Shown here: positions 10,910-22,361 of the stretch, one piece after another
Numbering within the stretch: position 1 is the first letter of the stretch
Layout: every line of letters begins with the position of its first letter
DNA from: Boesenbergia rotunda
Taxonomy: Eukaryota > Streptophyta > Magnoliopsida > Zingiberales > Zingiberaceae
Length of the DNA: 64,000 nucleotides
NCBI GenBank assembly: GCA_024364735.1
Contig: JAGFNQ010000870.1
Coordinates: forward strand, 19,176 to 83,175
Direction: 5' to 3'
Program-made: the position numbers and the translations under genes
The notes under the pieces: model-generated
What the model was told of the DNA's origin: nothing
The model's database searches: none
What the model saw: the letters and a program-made list of their open reading frames with translations, nothing else

Positions 10910-11827
10910 TCATGTGGCCTTCAAGGCCTTCTTCTTCTTCTTGGATTTATCCTCCTTCTTCTTGAGCTTTGGGCAGTCCTTCTTGAAGTGCCCTTTCTTG
11001 CTACACTCATAGCAAGTAACATTAGACTTATCAATCTTAACTTCACTAGGGTTACCTTTACCCTTGAAGTGCCGGCTCTTCCTCATCATTCTTCTAAAAA
11101 AGTTGGCCATCTCGGAGGAAGAAGACCCGCTGCCATCCTCCTCAGAATCGGACTCGGACTCGGACTCGGACTCGGATGAGGATGAAGATGAAGAGACTTC
11201 CTTCTCCTTCTTCTTCTCCTTCTTCTTGTTGGTCTTTTCCCCTGCAACAAGAGCAATCCCCTTCTCCTTGGGGCCTTTGTTAGCCATCTCGTGCAGCTCC
11301 ATTTCACAAAATAGATCATCCAATTTTACAATTGACAAGTCCTTGGAAACCTTATAGGCATCCACCATGGATGACCACAAAGTATTCCTTGGAAAGACTT
11401 TTAACACATACCTTACAAGGTCGCGGTTCTCGACCTTTTCATCAATGGAGTGAAGATCGTTGAGGGCTTCTTTGAATCTACTATGAAGCTCACTTACCGT
11501 TTCACTCTCCTTCATGGAGAGATTTTGTAGTTGGTTGAGGAACAAGTCCCTCTTGGCTATTCTCGAATCTCGGGTGCCCTCATGGAGTTCGATGAGCTTA
11601 TTCCACAAATCTTTTGCACTTGTAAAGGGACCAACCTTGATTAGTTGATCTTTGTTCATTCCACATTGCAAATTCACCACCGCCTTCGCATCGGCTTCTC
11701 CTTTTCGTGTTTGCTCAGCCGACCACAGTGAGGACTCCAATTCTTTTCCCTCCGCATCTCTTGGAGGGGTGAAGCCTTCCTTCATGGAGAACCATATTCC
11801 GATGTCGGTTTTGAGGTAGTACTCCAT
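10910..11827 (-). pseudogene. Gag, SIRE-like copia element B
   Basis: A 305-codon frame starting with MEYYLKTDIGIWFSM. The capsid-like UBN2 region (about residues 50-180) includes DLWNKLIELHEGTRDSRI and KVENRDLVRYVLKVF. A Ser/Glu/Asp-rich tract follows, then a CCHC knuckle (CYECSKKGHFKKDC, about 273-286). The closing TGA at 10910-10912 sits where element J has TTWDESSS, so it is probably a Trp codon changed to a stop (G to A). Start is the first ATG in frame; similarity to J suggests a few residues upstream are missing. Confidence 0.85.
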
Positions 11828-11952
11828 GCGAGACCTGCAATATTGAAAATCTTATCCATCGAAGAAGGGAGGTCGAGTGGTGCTAAATCGTTCTCTCAAA
11901 GTCATTATTGTTGATAGCTCTCGGATGTTAAGCCACTTGAACAGAGCCCCAA

Positions 11953-11964
11953 GCTCTGATACCA
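11953..11964 (-). other. Primer-binding site of element B
   Basis: The reverse complement reads TGGTATCAGAGC, two bases from the LTR that begins at 11967 on the + strand. It fixes the - orientation of B and places its 5' LTR to the right. Confidence 0.9.
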
Positions 11965-11966
11965 CT

Positions 11967-13593
11967 TGTTGGAACTTGGATGGCTAGAGAGGGGGGGGGG
12001 TGAATGTAGCCGGACACAAAAATCGCTTTCACTTTTGAGATTTCTCTGCAGTTAGGGTTAGTAGCACAGTGGAAGCAAAAACCAAAACAGAGTATAACTG
12101 CAGGAATGAAAAGCAAACCAAAAACACTAACAAGGATCATTTACAAGGTTCGGGGATAACTTGCCCTTACTGCTTGGCGTGCCCTTAAGGTGGGCGATCC
12201 CTTGATCGTCGGCAGATCAAGCCCCGGAAAATCCAGATAGAATGCAACCTCCTTCTCGGTGGAGTAACCTCTCTACAGCGTTTCAATCAGTGTATATGAA
12301 ATTAAGCACAATGAAACAATAAGGAGCTTACAGAGCACTTAGGATAGAAAGGGCACCAGAGAGCTCCTCACCAAGCTCCACTCAGCACAGATCTCACGCA
12401 AGAACTCCCTGCTCTTCGTGTCTTGCTGATGGACTCGCCAAGCTCTCTGCCTCTTCCAAGTGCTCAGGTTGTCGATTGCTCAAGTGTATGCAAGAGTTGC
12501 TTCAAGGATCAGAATGTTTCCACAGAGATGGAGAAGTAGCTTGTTACTAGCAGATGTGTTCTAGTCTTCTGTCTCAGCTCATTCTCCACTCCGTAGCTTA
12601 ACCTGCTTTGCATCGTCAGGTCACAAACGCTCCTCTGGAGCTTGCCAGCTTCTCACTTGCAACAGCCCAGCTATCCCTGACCTCCTCTGGACTCACTGAA
12701 CCCTCTCCAGCTGAGCCCCAGGTCATCAGCTTCTCAGCCGTTGCAGCTCGCGCCAGAAGCCGTTGTTTCCTGCGAAGAAGAAATGGACAAACCTGCTCCA
12801 AGGAATGACTCCCATTGACCCTCCTTGAGTGTTTGAATCCATCCCTATCATCTACACACTTAGCAGGTCATTAGCACAGCAAATAAACAGAGAATCACAT
12901 ATCAGAGCAAAAATCAGTAGTGTATCAGTAGTAATCAGAACGCGATCAGAGCTCTGACAGCGCATTTGAATTAAAGCTGTCAGCAACTGATCGATCACCG
13001 GACCGATCAGAGTGACTCCTGATCGGTCACCAGACTGATCAGGATGGGTTCAGACCGATCAGGCTCCAGCCTGATCGGTCCCCAGTGAGAAATCAGAAAT
13101 CGTGACTCCTTCGTGATCGATCACCAGACTGATCCCAAGTCATGGATCGGTCACTAGACCGATCCACCCCTTCTCAGGGTGATTTTTCAGCTTCGCAGTC
13201 CAACCCTCCTGATCGGTCACCAGACCGATCAGGGTGTGGCCTGATCGGTCTGGGGACCGATCAGGACACCTCCTGACCGATCAGGCTCCATCCTGATTGG
13301 ACGTAGTGAGGAGCTCGCGACAATTGATCGTTCACCAGAACGATCTGAATAGTATCCCTGATCGGTCAGCAGACCGATCAGGAGTCGATCAGTAAGGTTC
13401 CCAATCTCACTGTATGCTCCCTGATCGATCACCAGACCGATCAGACATAGCTAGATCGGTCACCAGACCGATCCAAGAGGGAACACCGTGCCAACTTCCT
13501 TGATCGGTCTCCAGACCGATCTAGGAAAGGCCAAATCCACTCTAAGTCAAGAGAACGGGCTCCCAACCTTCTCTGACTTGTGCTCAGTCCCCC
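11967..13593 (-). mobile_element. 5' LTR of element B, proximal part
   Basis: Begins TGTTGGAACTTGG next to the PBS; on the element's own strand this is the LTR 3' end. It continues after the C insertion at 19830 and ends at 20372 (TGTCAACA), giving a reconstructed LTR of about 2.17 kb. It contains the hairpin array at 12985-13530. Short open frames on both strands (for example 12608-12808) show no recognisable protein. Confidence 0.8.
12985..13530. repeat. GATCGGTC/GACCGATC hairpin array in LTR B
   Basis: About fifteen inverted repeats of the type GATCGGTC-ACCA-GACCGATC, with loop variants ACCA, TGGG, CTCCAG and CTCCAT. One perfect 11-bp stem is at 13053-13080 (loop CTCCAG). Units are 30-45 bases apart and not strictly periodic. 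The same motif occurs in B's internal region (6316-6655). Confidence 0.9.
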
Positions 13594-14663
13594 TGTAACG
13601 CCCGCCCTTCCTGCCCTACGAGGTAGGTGGGAGGCGGCGCTACGCGAACATACATATACGCATATGAATATCTTAATACAGTGGAATAATTTAAAACTTT
13701 ATACATATGCGTTTAAACCATGAAATTAAAACTTGAATCATGTTGACACATCTTAACTATCATTCTTAAACATGGTTACTTGGTAAACTTAGCATTGTCA
13801 TAACCTAAGACATAACATGTGAGACATAACATTATTGAACATGCTTGCATTAAACATAACTTATCCTATCATCAAGCTTAAAATCAACATATCGCTCTAA
13901 ACGAACACATCATGGTATAGCATGTTAACAACATAATTTAGCAATGATAAGTATAGCCATAAAGCATGATATAGAAATCAACATAAGTTGTTCATAAGCA
14001 ACATAAGTAACTAGTAAGTTGTTGTTTAGGAAAAACCATCATAAAGTATAGCATGAAACTAAAGATGACAATGCATAACATAAGACATATGATAATTAGG
14101 AGTAATAGGATCTTTTTCTTTTTTTTTTGTCATGTCACTGCCACACACACACACTTGCCCCTCCTGCTGCTTCCCTTAGCTTAGTATCCTCTTGCTTGAT
14201 CTGCGGTATAAGAAAATAAAACTTATAAGCACATAGACTTAGTAAGACCCTTTCCTACTCACGAAAACCATACGTCACATATCATGGAAAGGCATAACAT
14301 AAAGAGTGTAACATAAAATAAAAACATATCATGAGAAGGTATTCATAAAGCATTTGACATGAGGAGACATATAGATGTACATGAAAATACATAATCATAT
14401 AGAAGTGCTTAACATGTAATGAAAGTGCATAGAGCTCATGGCATAAGAAGTACTTGACATAAAATATAAGCATATGAAATACTTGACATAGAGAAGTTCT
14501 TGACATAAAACATAAGCATATGACATACTTGGCATAGAGAAGTTATTGACATAGCATAGATGCATACATAAATGAATACATGAGTTAAATGCACATAACA
14601 TAAGGATGCTTATTTGAAAATCATAATTGTAAGTACTTAAACATAAATCTCAACATCATGGGG

Positions 14664-14760
14664 GGCCCCGGCTTGTACCACATATATACATCCATCATTT
14701 GCGCGCATCCCTAAGTAAATACGAGGTAGCTAGTCTCGACCTACTAGGGTACTAGGTTAC
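14664..14760. other. Block conserved in LTRs C, D and M
   Basis: A stretch around GGCTTGTACCACAT and GCGCGCATCCCTAAGTAAA followed by CGACCTACTAGGG recurs in M at 58424-58505 and, reversed, in D at about 18880-18960. It stands out because the flanking CATA-rich sequence is much more diverged. Function unknown. Confidence 0.65.
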
Positions 14761-16510
14761 CTTCAACCTAGGGACAGCTACGGTAGTCTAGAACTGAGGC
14801 TTTCATAAGGAGCCCATCCCTTGGACCTTACTTGGGTCCAGTACAAGCCAATCCATAAAGTAAAATAGCTTCACATGCTTCTTTTTACATCATAAAAAAT
14901 GCTTTTGGCATTTCATCATTCATAGAACTTACATAACATAATTAAAGACATAAACATGATCTTAATACATGAAGCATGGTATAAAGTATACTTAGCATTT
15001 CATCATTCATAGTTAATACATAACATCATTATGCCTTAAAGGCATGGACATCATCTTCATTCATTATCTTCATTCATAAGGCATGACTTACATACATAAT
15101 TATGTCTTAAGGCATAAACATCATCTTAGTTCATAAAGCTTGCATGATCATGGTACATAAGGTAAACATGCATAGATAAGTTTTTACATACATGGTACAT
15201 ATCACATAGCATACATGATCATGGTATCTATCATAAAGCATGCATGGGTAGGATCCATATGAACATGATACATACTACATAGGTTCATGACATTCAACAT
15301 AAAACATGCGTAGGTCTACTTAACCATAATATACATATCATAATACATATGTTCAAGGCATTTAACATAATGCATACATAATTCTACATAAACATGATGC
15401 CTACTTCACAACACATGTGTTCATGGTATATGGTTTAAAACATCCATAAATAAAACCTACTAAAACATGGCACATAATATAAGCATACAAGGTCATGATG
15501 CATAGCACATAAAGTTAGGGTTTAGGCATTATAAAATTCATATAACATGCTTAAACATATACCTACATCATAATAAGCCATAAACAAGTACACTTGAAAC
15601 CTTAAATAACCCAAACCCTAGACTTGGTGCTTGGCCGAAAGTTGTAGATGGGAGTCCCATTATTCAAGTAACATGTGAGGTATCATAAGTAAACATAACC
15701 CCCATACAATACATACAATGCCATAGGAAGCCATTAGAACACATGTTTGGGGCTAACCCTAATTTCTAACCATGAATTGGGTCTTTGGCCGAAACCCTAA
15801 AGGAGTCACAAGTCCATGGAAAATTCATATAACTCACAATTAACCTCCATTGTATCATAGGGAATCATAATAAGCATGCTTGGAGGGTTAGATCTAATTC
15901 TAACCATGGAAATGGGGAAGGGCCGAAAGTTCATGGGGCTTTTTGGATGCTACAAAAATTTCACAACTCACAATTCATTCTTTATTTATCATGAGAAAGC
16001 ATTAGGAAGCATAAGTGAGGTTTTAACATCATCCCAAACCCAAAACAAGTGCTAGGCCGAAACCCTAAGAAGCCCTAATTTCATAGTTTTCTCTACATAG
16101 ATCCCAAACAAATCTTAGATCAAGAAAACAACATAAAAACTATTATACCACAGGTGAGGGAGTCTTACCTCTTTTTATCTTGGTTATAAACCTTAAATGG
16201 AGAAAAGAATGAAGACCTTCTTGACCTTAGAATACCCCTTGCCCTTGTAGTCTTGTAGAGAACCTTGGATCTTCAAGAGGGAGTCATCTTGTGAAGTTTT
16301 TCCAAGGGGAAAACCCCTTGGTGAATTTCGGCAAGAAGGAGGAAGAAGAGAGGAGAGGAAAAGCCTTGGTGGAAGAAAAGAGGAGAAAGTAACTTAAGTG
16401 TCTCTTCACTCCTCATCCCCCTCTTTTATACTAAGTAAAGGGGCATGGTGCCTCTTCAACTTCCTTTAGCCTCAACTAAATTCTTCTTCCTTATCCACTA
16501 GCACTCCCTT

Positions 16511-16536
16511 GCTAGGTGAATTAGTTAGTACATGCA
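16511..16536 (+). ncRNA. tRNA-like module of LTR C, A-box half
   Basis: GCTAGGTGAATTAGTTAGT resembles the D-arm/A-box of a tRNA and corresponds to 60520-60540 in M. Insertion of D at 16537 separates it from its B-box half at 19475-19525. Confidence 0.55.
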
Positions 16537-16660
16537 TGTAACACCCCGAAGTTTTAAAGTTCGGGACGAACTTTTTATAAGATATAGAGGATTGTAACAC
16601 CCCGAAGTTTTAAAGTTCGGGACGAACTTTTTATAAGATATATAGGATTGTAACACCCCA
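16537..16660 (+). repeat. Triplicated LTR start of D (56-bp unit)
   Basis: A 56-bp unit beginning TGTAACACCCCGAAG occurs at 16537-16592 and 16593-16648 with one visible difference. A third start (TGTAACACCCCAAAA) at 16649 then enters the LTR body. The first unit abuts the TSD, so the duplication is at the true element end. Confidence 0.85.
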
Positions 16661-17009
16661 AAATTTCACCATGAATAATGTTACGAATTTATGAAAAATT
16701 ATTACGAAATATTATGTGAATAATATTGTGAATTCATAAAAAATTATTATGAAATATTATGTAAATAATGTTACGAATTCATGGAAAATTATTACGAAAT
16801 ATTATGTGAATAATATTGGGAATTCATGGAAAAATTATTATGAAATATTATGTGAATAATATTATTCATGGGAAAATTATTATGAAATATTATGTGAATA
16901 ATATTGTGAATTCATGAAAAAATTATTATGAGATATCATGATGGATTTGGCTTAATAGGCTTTGATGTGGATTAGTGCAAACGGTAATAAAAAGAAAGTG
17001 TAGAAAGGA

Positions 17010-17080
17010 GGAAGCAAGGATCGAACCTTGAACCTCCTAGTTGCACTCATCATGTCTTAACCACTACACCAAGCATTGTT
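17010..17080 (-). ncRNA. tRNA-like Pol III module in LTR D (antisense to LTR)
   Basis: On the - strand an A-box-like TGGTGTAGTGGTTAAG (17056-17071) is followed by a perfect T-arm CAAGG-TTCGAT-CCTTG, with B-box-like GGTTCGATCC at 17018-17027, then a TTTTT run about 25 bases downstream. Equivalent modules are in C and M, always antisense to the LTR. A full acceptor stem is not evident, so this is tRNA-like rather than a tRNA gene. Confidence 0.6.
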
Positions 17081-19474
17081 TCTTGTTGAGAGAATAAGAA
17101 ACATGCTTGTTAAGCGTGTAATAGTGAAGAGACATGTCTCTTCATGAGAATAATATAAATAAGAGAGGGAAGGGGTAGGAGTAACTTCCTCTTCTTCCTC
17201 CTCACTTTCTCCCACCCGAAATTCCTTCTTCTTCCTCTTCTCTTTTCCATTTTCGAAAAGTGCTTCCTAGGGTTCTAACCCTAGGGGATTGGAAGGAAGA
17301 AGACCCTCTAAGGATCTTGCCCTCTATTAGGGCCAAGGAGTCTAGAGAAGAAATAGTAAGAGGAACCATCACCTCTCCTTCAACCAAGGGTACCCTAAGA
17401 ATCTAGGGAAGGTGAAATTCAAGCGAAAGGATGTAAGTATCCCCTCGCCTGCAGTGTAATGGTTATTGTATGTATTCTTCATGTTTTGCTTTTGGAAAAA
17501 GGGAGTCTTCCCTTTAGGTAAGTTTCGGCCACCCCCTTAAGGGGAGGCCTTGGCTACTTTTTGATGCATGAGGAGACCTTTGGGACTTAGGGTACATATG
17601 TATGATGATTTCCCATCATGTTGTGATAAGGAAAAGTAGGGTTATCCACCCTACAAGTTTCGGCCAAGAGGAGAAAGGTTAGGCTTTTTGGGTTGCTTGC
17701 TATCCTATGAGGTGTCCATGATTAGTAGTGTAGATAAAGTGTTTGTGTAAATGTTTGTGTGAAGATTGGATGTCAAAAACCTAGCCTACCCTACCCTACA
17801 AGTTTCGGCCAACCCTAGGTGGATGAGGGTTTAAGGTTGTATGATTTTCCTTATGATATATCCATGCTTAATAGTATAGGCAAGGTGTTTGTGTAAATGC
17901 TTGTGTGGATATTTGAAGTCAAAAACCTAGCCTAGCCATCCTACAAGTTTCGGCCAACCCTAGTTTTAGGGTCAAAGTTGCTTGATTTCTTCCCATGATG
18001 CATGCTATATATGATATGTGATGATTGTATGGGATGTACCCTATGAAATATGCTTAGGGTTACTAGGATGATATGTATGTGCAAGAAATGTTTAAATGGA
18101 ATATTGATTTGGAAACTAAATGTCCCTAGCATGTGATATTCGGCCAAGCATGAAATATTAGGTTTATAAAGGTTAAATTATCCTATGTGATATGATTAGG
18201 TTAGTGAGATGATATGTGAATGCATGTGATGAATAAATGGAATGCTTGATTGGAAAAAACTTGGACTTCCCTAGCTATGACTTTCGGCCAACCCTAGATT
18301 AGGGTTAGGGTTGCTTGATTTTCTCCCATGGTGCATGCTATAGTATGATACATGATATATATATATATGTGTGTGGGATGTTGGTAGGGGATGTTTAATG
18401 TCAAAAAAAAAACCTAATCTACCCCTACCCTTGACTTTCGGCCAAAACCCTAATTTTAGGGTTGGGAACCATTTGATTTACCTATGAAGCATGCTACCAC
18501 TTCCTATGATATGAATATGATTTATGTGATCAACCTTGTCATATATAAGATATGTTTAAGGGGTTGAATTATGATCTATGTATGAGCATGCCTTATAGCC
18601 CATGGGGCACCCTTATGAAATGCATGCTTTATACTAGGCTAGTTATCATGATTATGGATGCATACATATGCATAAGAATGAGCCCTGTAGGGCATGAACG
18701 AAGAAGGCTTAGGGCCTAAAGAATGCTTCCCTAGAAGGTTGGGACTAAGAGCATACTTTATGAAAATGAAGAACATGATAATTATTTTATTTTGTAATGG
18801 CTTGTACTATAGACTCTTAAAGCGAGTCAAATGATTATGATACTAGGCTGAAGGACTTTTGAGAAGGCCTAGTAAACCCTAGTGGTTCGGGATTAGCTAC
18901 CTCGTTCCTATTCAGGGGCGCGCGCAAAACATGAAGTACAAGCCGGGCCCTAATGATTATGCTATGTACAAGTATTATGTTTATATGTTTTCAAAGAAAC
19001 CTTCCTATGAAGTTAATATGCTTAGATGTTTAACATGCTTAAACACTTACCATGCTTGAATGTGATTTATTCTCTTATCTTTCTATGATATCCGATTTTG
19101 CGAGTAGGACAGGATCCTTACTAAGCATTTGTGCTTACTAGTTTATGTGTTGTCTTATGCTGCAGATCAGGGTAAGGGACACTTAAACTAAAGGAAGAGG
19201 CAGGAGGGCTGAAGATGTGTGGGGTGGTGGCTCGGGAAAGAAAGATCTTTATATCTACAATATTATGCTTATGTTAACATTTCTTTAGTAATGAATGTTA
19301 CACTTGGATTACTCATATACTTGATTTTATTATGAGTTGAACCTATCATGTTATAGGTTAGTTTTGAATAAGCATGCTTAGTACTTTGTTATTAGTACAA
19401 AAAAAAAAATTTATACGAATGATAGTACGTGACCCCGCCCTGAGAGTAGATATAAGGGCGGGCGTTACAATGCA

Positions 19475-19560
19475 TGATGAGGCTTTGCCTCTATCCTAGG
19501 TCCAAGGTTCAATCCTTGGTTCATGCACTTCTTTTTATTCCTTTTTACTCTTATTTTTGG
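19475..19560 (+). ncRNA. tRNA-like module of LTR C, B-box half
   Basis: CCAAGGTTCAATCCTTGG forms a T-arm with B-box-like GGTTCAATCC at 19506-19515. T-runs follow at about 19530-19560. It continues the A-box half at 16511-16536 across insertion D. Confidence 0.6.
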
Positions 19561-19824
19561 CAAGACCCACATAAGAGCCCATCAAGAATCATGCTAATAT
19601 TCTTAATTAGAACTCATTTCTATTTATGTTAAAATTCTACCCATGGTCCACTAATAGCCATGGTACTAGAAGGGCCCATGTAAGACCTATTAGTACTTAG
19701 CTTTTTAATTTATATAAGAAATCATGCTAAGGTTCATGCTAGTATTCATATGTTACTCAAGAATCCATATAGGCATGATCAATATTTTAAAGACAAATAT
19801 TGAGAGGGTTTTACGGGCGTTACA
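19475..19824 (-). mobile_element. Solo LTR C, right part
   Basis: Continuation of C after D and its TSD, ending GGGCGTTACA at 19824, a perfect 10-base inverted match to the left end. The C-type duplication CCCCC follows. Confidence 0.85.
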
Positions 19825-19829
19825 CCCCC

Positions 19830-20372
19830 GGACCAAGACTCTATGCCCAGTCTCACTCACCGGGACTTCAACCTAGCCCTCCAAGCTAGGACCTGGCCCT
19901 TCAAGCCAGAGTTTTATCCAACCTAGCTTCCCAAGCTAGGACCTGACCCTCCAAGCCAGGGTTTCATCCAACCTAGCCATCCAAGCTAGGACCTGGCCCT
20001 CCAAGCCAGGGTTTCATCCAACCTAGCCCTTCAGGCTAGGACCTGGCCCTCCAAGCCAGGGTTTCATCCAACCTAGCCCTCCAAGCTAGGACCTGACCCT
20101 CCAAGCCAGGATTTCATCCAACCTAGCCCTCCAGGCTAGGACCTGGCCCTCCAAGCCAGGGTTTCAATCAACCTAGCCCTCCAGGCTAGGACCTGACCCT
20201 CCAATCCAGGATTTCAATCCACCTAGCATCTCAAGCTAGGACCTGGCCCTCCAAGCCAGGATTTCAATTACCTAGCTTCCCAAGCTAGGATTTCATCCAA
20301 CTCCGTGCCCAGTCCCCGACCAGGACTTAATCTCAATCATCTCATTAACCTAAACTAAAATCGGTGTCAACA
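19830..20372 (-). mobile_element. 5' LTR of element B, distal part
   Basis: Resumes LTR B after C. It is mostly the 50-bp tandem array and ends CGGTGTCAACA at 20372, i.e. TGTTGACACCG at the start of the LTR on its own strand. No TSD can be matched because B's left end has been lost. Confidence 0.7.
19871..20310. repeat. 50-bp tandem hairpin array in LTR B
   Basis: About 8.5 copies of a 50-bp unit. Each unit holds two hairpins with the same loop and different stems: CCTAGC-CCTCCAA-GCTAGG (for example 19872-19890) and CCTGGC-CCTCCAA-GCCAGG. Both pairs are complementary, so the stem difference is compensated. Confidence 0.9.
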
Positions 20373-20789
20373 CCAAAACAACAATCAGGGTCAGACTGTA
20401 TCAACAGAGTTACCATTTGGGGTGGTAAGGATCTCGCTGGAATATGGAACCAATATTAAATAAGTAATAGTAGGCATCCTTTATGGGTGATGCCTCAACT
20501 TCTACTTAGTATATAAGGGAATAGAAAGAAGAGACAATCAAGGGTTTTCTCATTCTTCTTCTTCCCTGCGAAACCAAAAGAGAAAACTAGGGGTTCTCTT
20601 CCTTGTTCTTGCGCCCAAGAGCCGGATCTTGCGAGGGAAGTGGATGAAATGTACCACGCGAGGTTCTACACTGGTGTAGTACGTTTAGAAGCATAAAGAT
20701 GTAAGTAGATCACTCACATGCAGTAAAAGTAGTTCTCGAATGATTTCTAAACATGATTCTAAGTCTTTATGGTGTTTGTGATCTTAGTA

Positions 20790-20985
20790 TAGCAAGACCC
20801 CGGTCTTGATTTACCCAAAACAAGTTTTGGGATTATGACACACAAGGTGTTCGATAAAAGTTCTAAGTAAGACCAAGGTCTTATTAAGCCCTAGAACGAG
20901 TTCTAGGACTAAGTAATAAGATAAGAAACAAGACCAAGGTCTTGTTGTGTCCTAAAGCAAGTTTAGGAACATTACCTTTAAGTGT
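20790..20985. repeat. Hairpin cluster in LTR E
   Basis: Six inverted repeats alternate between AAGACC/GGTCTT-type stems (three) and others: CCAAAAC-AA-GTTTTGG, CCTAGAAC-GA-GTTCTAGG, and CCTAAA with TTTAGG. Loops are 0-5 bases. Confidence 0.75.
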
Positions 20986-21824
20986 TAAGTTATGCATTTT
21001 AAGCATAAGCATGATTACAAGATTAAGTATATTATTTTTATTAAGTGACATGTACCGGGCATAAGGCCCACGGGCACAAGGCCCATGAGATCTAGGCATG
21101 CTAGTAGATGCTCTATTAGGAATTGGTGGCTAGCTACCCCAAACCTATTAGGGATGTGCGCATTGATACTATGCCAGGCCCAAAAGAGGATGTTTATTAT
21201 TTTGAAGTATAAGAAGTATAAGAGCATAAGTTCCAAGTTTTTCCAAAGCAAGTATTTACTTCAAGCATGTTAAACATTTCTCATTTCAAGCAAGGTTTTC
21301 AAATGTAAGCATTTGTTATAAGTGTATTCATGAGCCTATTCATGTTAAGCATAGCATTTTCAGTACATATGTTTAAAAGCAAGCAATCTTGACCCAGAGA
21401 ATGTTTTGTATCGATTTCATGTTTTTGTGAGATAGGTATCTATTTACTAAGCAATTTAGTTATAGTTTGCATCCTTTTTCTGCAGATAAATGTAAAAAAA
21501 AGATGTAAGGCAAGGAGACTAAAGGATGGATGATTTATGTCAGTGGCGGCGGAACCGTGGAGTGAGATCCTTCGGGATGAGTTTTGTTTATTGTGCTAAA
21601 CTCTAAACAGTAGAACTTTATGAGTATATTTGAGTTTATGTTAAGAGTTTATTTTCGCAAAGACTTTAAGTTTGAGTAGTTATTTTGGAGTTTGAAATGC
21701 ATCAAATGGAGTATGATTATGGTTCATATGATTGTGAGTCCTATAATTGTTGTGTAGTTAAAGTAGAATGTATATATATATCTTGATCAGTGTTTTTGAA
21801 ATCTGGAAACTGCAGTTCTAGACG

Positions 21825-22055
21825 TATTAGTCGACTGCTTCAGATAGCAGTCGACTGATACCAAGAAATTGAGGGAACAGAAACATTGGTCGAGTGATTT
21901 CCAGGTGCAGTCGACTACACCAGTCGATTGGTAGTCCCACCAGTCGACTGCTCCTCGGCCAGAATTCGAACAGAATGATTGGTCAAGTGAATTTGCCTAG
22001 GAGTCGACTGCCACCAGTCGACTGCTCAAGGAGGCAGTCGACTGGTCCTGGCCAA
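21825..22055. repeat. CAGTCGACTG palindrome cluster in LTR E
   Basis: Roughly nine copies or near-copies of the 10-bp palindrome CAGTCGACTG, several paired as larger inverted repeats (CCAGTCGACTGC and GCAGTCGACTGG). The same motif clusters in copia element H. Confidence 0.85.
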
Positions 22056-22118
22056 GCAGTAAAGTCAACGTAACGACCCTATAAGTTCAAGGTTAGTAAG
22101 AGAGGGTCATTACAGGTG

Positions 22119-22130
22119 TGGTATCAGAGC
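22119..22130 (+). other. Primer-binding site of element E
   Basis: TGGTATCAGAGC lies four bases after the LTR end TTACA and is used here to orient E on the + strand. Confidence 0.9.
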
Positions 22131-22361
22131 TAGTTCCGCCCTTCCATCACACTGACATCAAGCATCCGTCCTGCCTCCTACCAGGTAAGAAAGTGCATAT
22201 GGTTAATTTTTATATACATGTCCTTATTTGACTATTAGTCTTAACATATGCTATTATGTGCATGATTAGTAGATGCTCTTATGAGTAACATGATAAGTAA
22301 TACTATTATGAGTATGATGATAAGTAATGTCCTTATTCTCTTTATGACATATAGTAAGAGA

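Larger units (their letters stand above)
13594..16536 (-). mobile_element. Solo LTR C (gypsy-type), left part
   Basis: Starts TGTAACGCCCGCCC at 13594; the matching end GGGCGTTACA is at 19824. The 5-bp duplication CCCCC is at 13589-13593 and 19825-19829. With D removed the element is about 3.3 kb. There is no PBS, gag or pol, so it is a solo LTR. A TATAAAA box on the - strand (16424-16430) and a leader rich in short purine tracts show - orientation. The interior (13650-15600) is rich in CATA-containing repeats and has no gene. Similarity of ends and layout to LTR E suggests a chromovirus-type gypsy. Confidence 0.85.
16537..19469 (+). mobile_element. Solo LTR D (same family as C, opposite strand)
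   Basis: Starts TGTAACACCCC at 16537 and ends GGGCGGGCGTTACA at 19469, with duplication ATGCA at 16532-16536 and 19470-19474. Length 2933 bp, no internal domain, TATAAATA at 17154-17161. Its sequence is broadly the reverse complement of C: CTGCAGATCAGGG near 19163 in D corresponds to the TGATCTGCGG region near 14198 in C. It therefore inserted antiparallel into a relative. The leader has stretches with CCTAGGGTTCTAACCCTAGGG-like symmetry near 17268-17287. No coding frame is convincing. Confidence 0.88.
20373..22114 (+). mobile_element. 5' LTR (left-truncated) of gypsy element E
   Basis: Ends GGGTCATTACA at 22114, four bases before a tRNA-Met PBS. A TATA box (TATATAA) is at 20510-20516, followed by a purine/CT-rich leader. 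The expected start (TGTAATGACC-like) is not present, so the left end was lost at the junction with B. Contains a hairpin array (20790-20985) and CAGTCGACTG palindromes (21825-22055). Confidence 0.75.

Noticed and set aside
11986..11999. Long G run as an annotation signal
   Set aside because: Homopolymer close to the LTR end, also seen in shorter form in LTRs F, G and J (CACCCCCC before the LTR end); it is a family trait, not a separate feature.
12608..12808. Open frames on both strands in LTR B
   Set aside because: No recognisable motif; they lie inside a non-coding LTR and overlap each other antisense.
14282..14601. His/Tyr/Met-rich open frames in LTR C and similar in M (58085-58983)
   Set aside because: Translations of CATA/CATG simple repeats.
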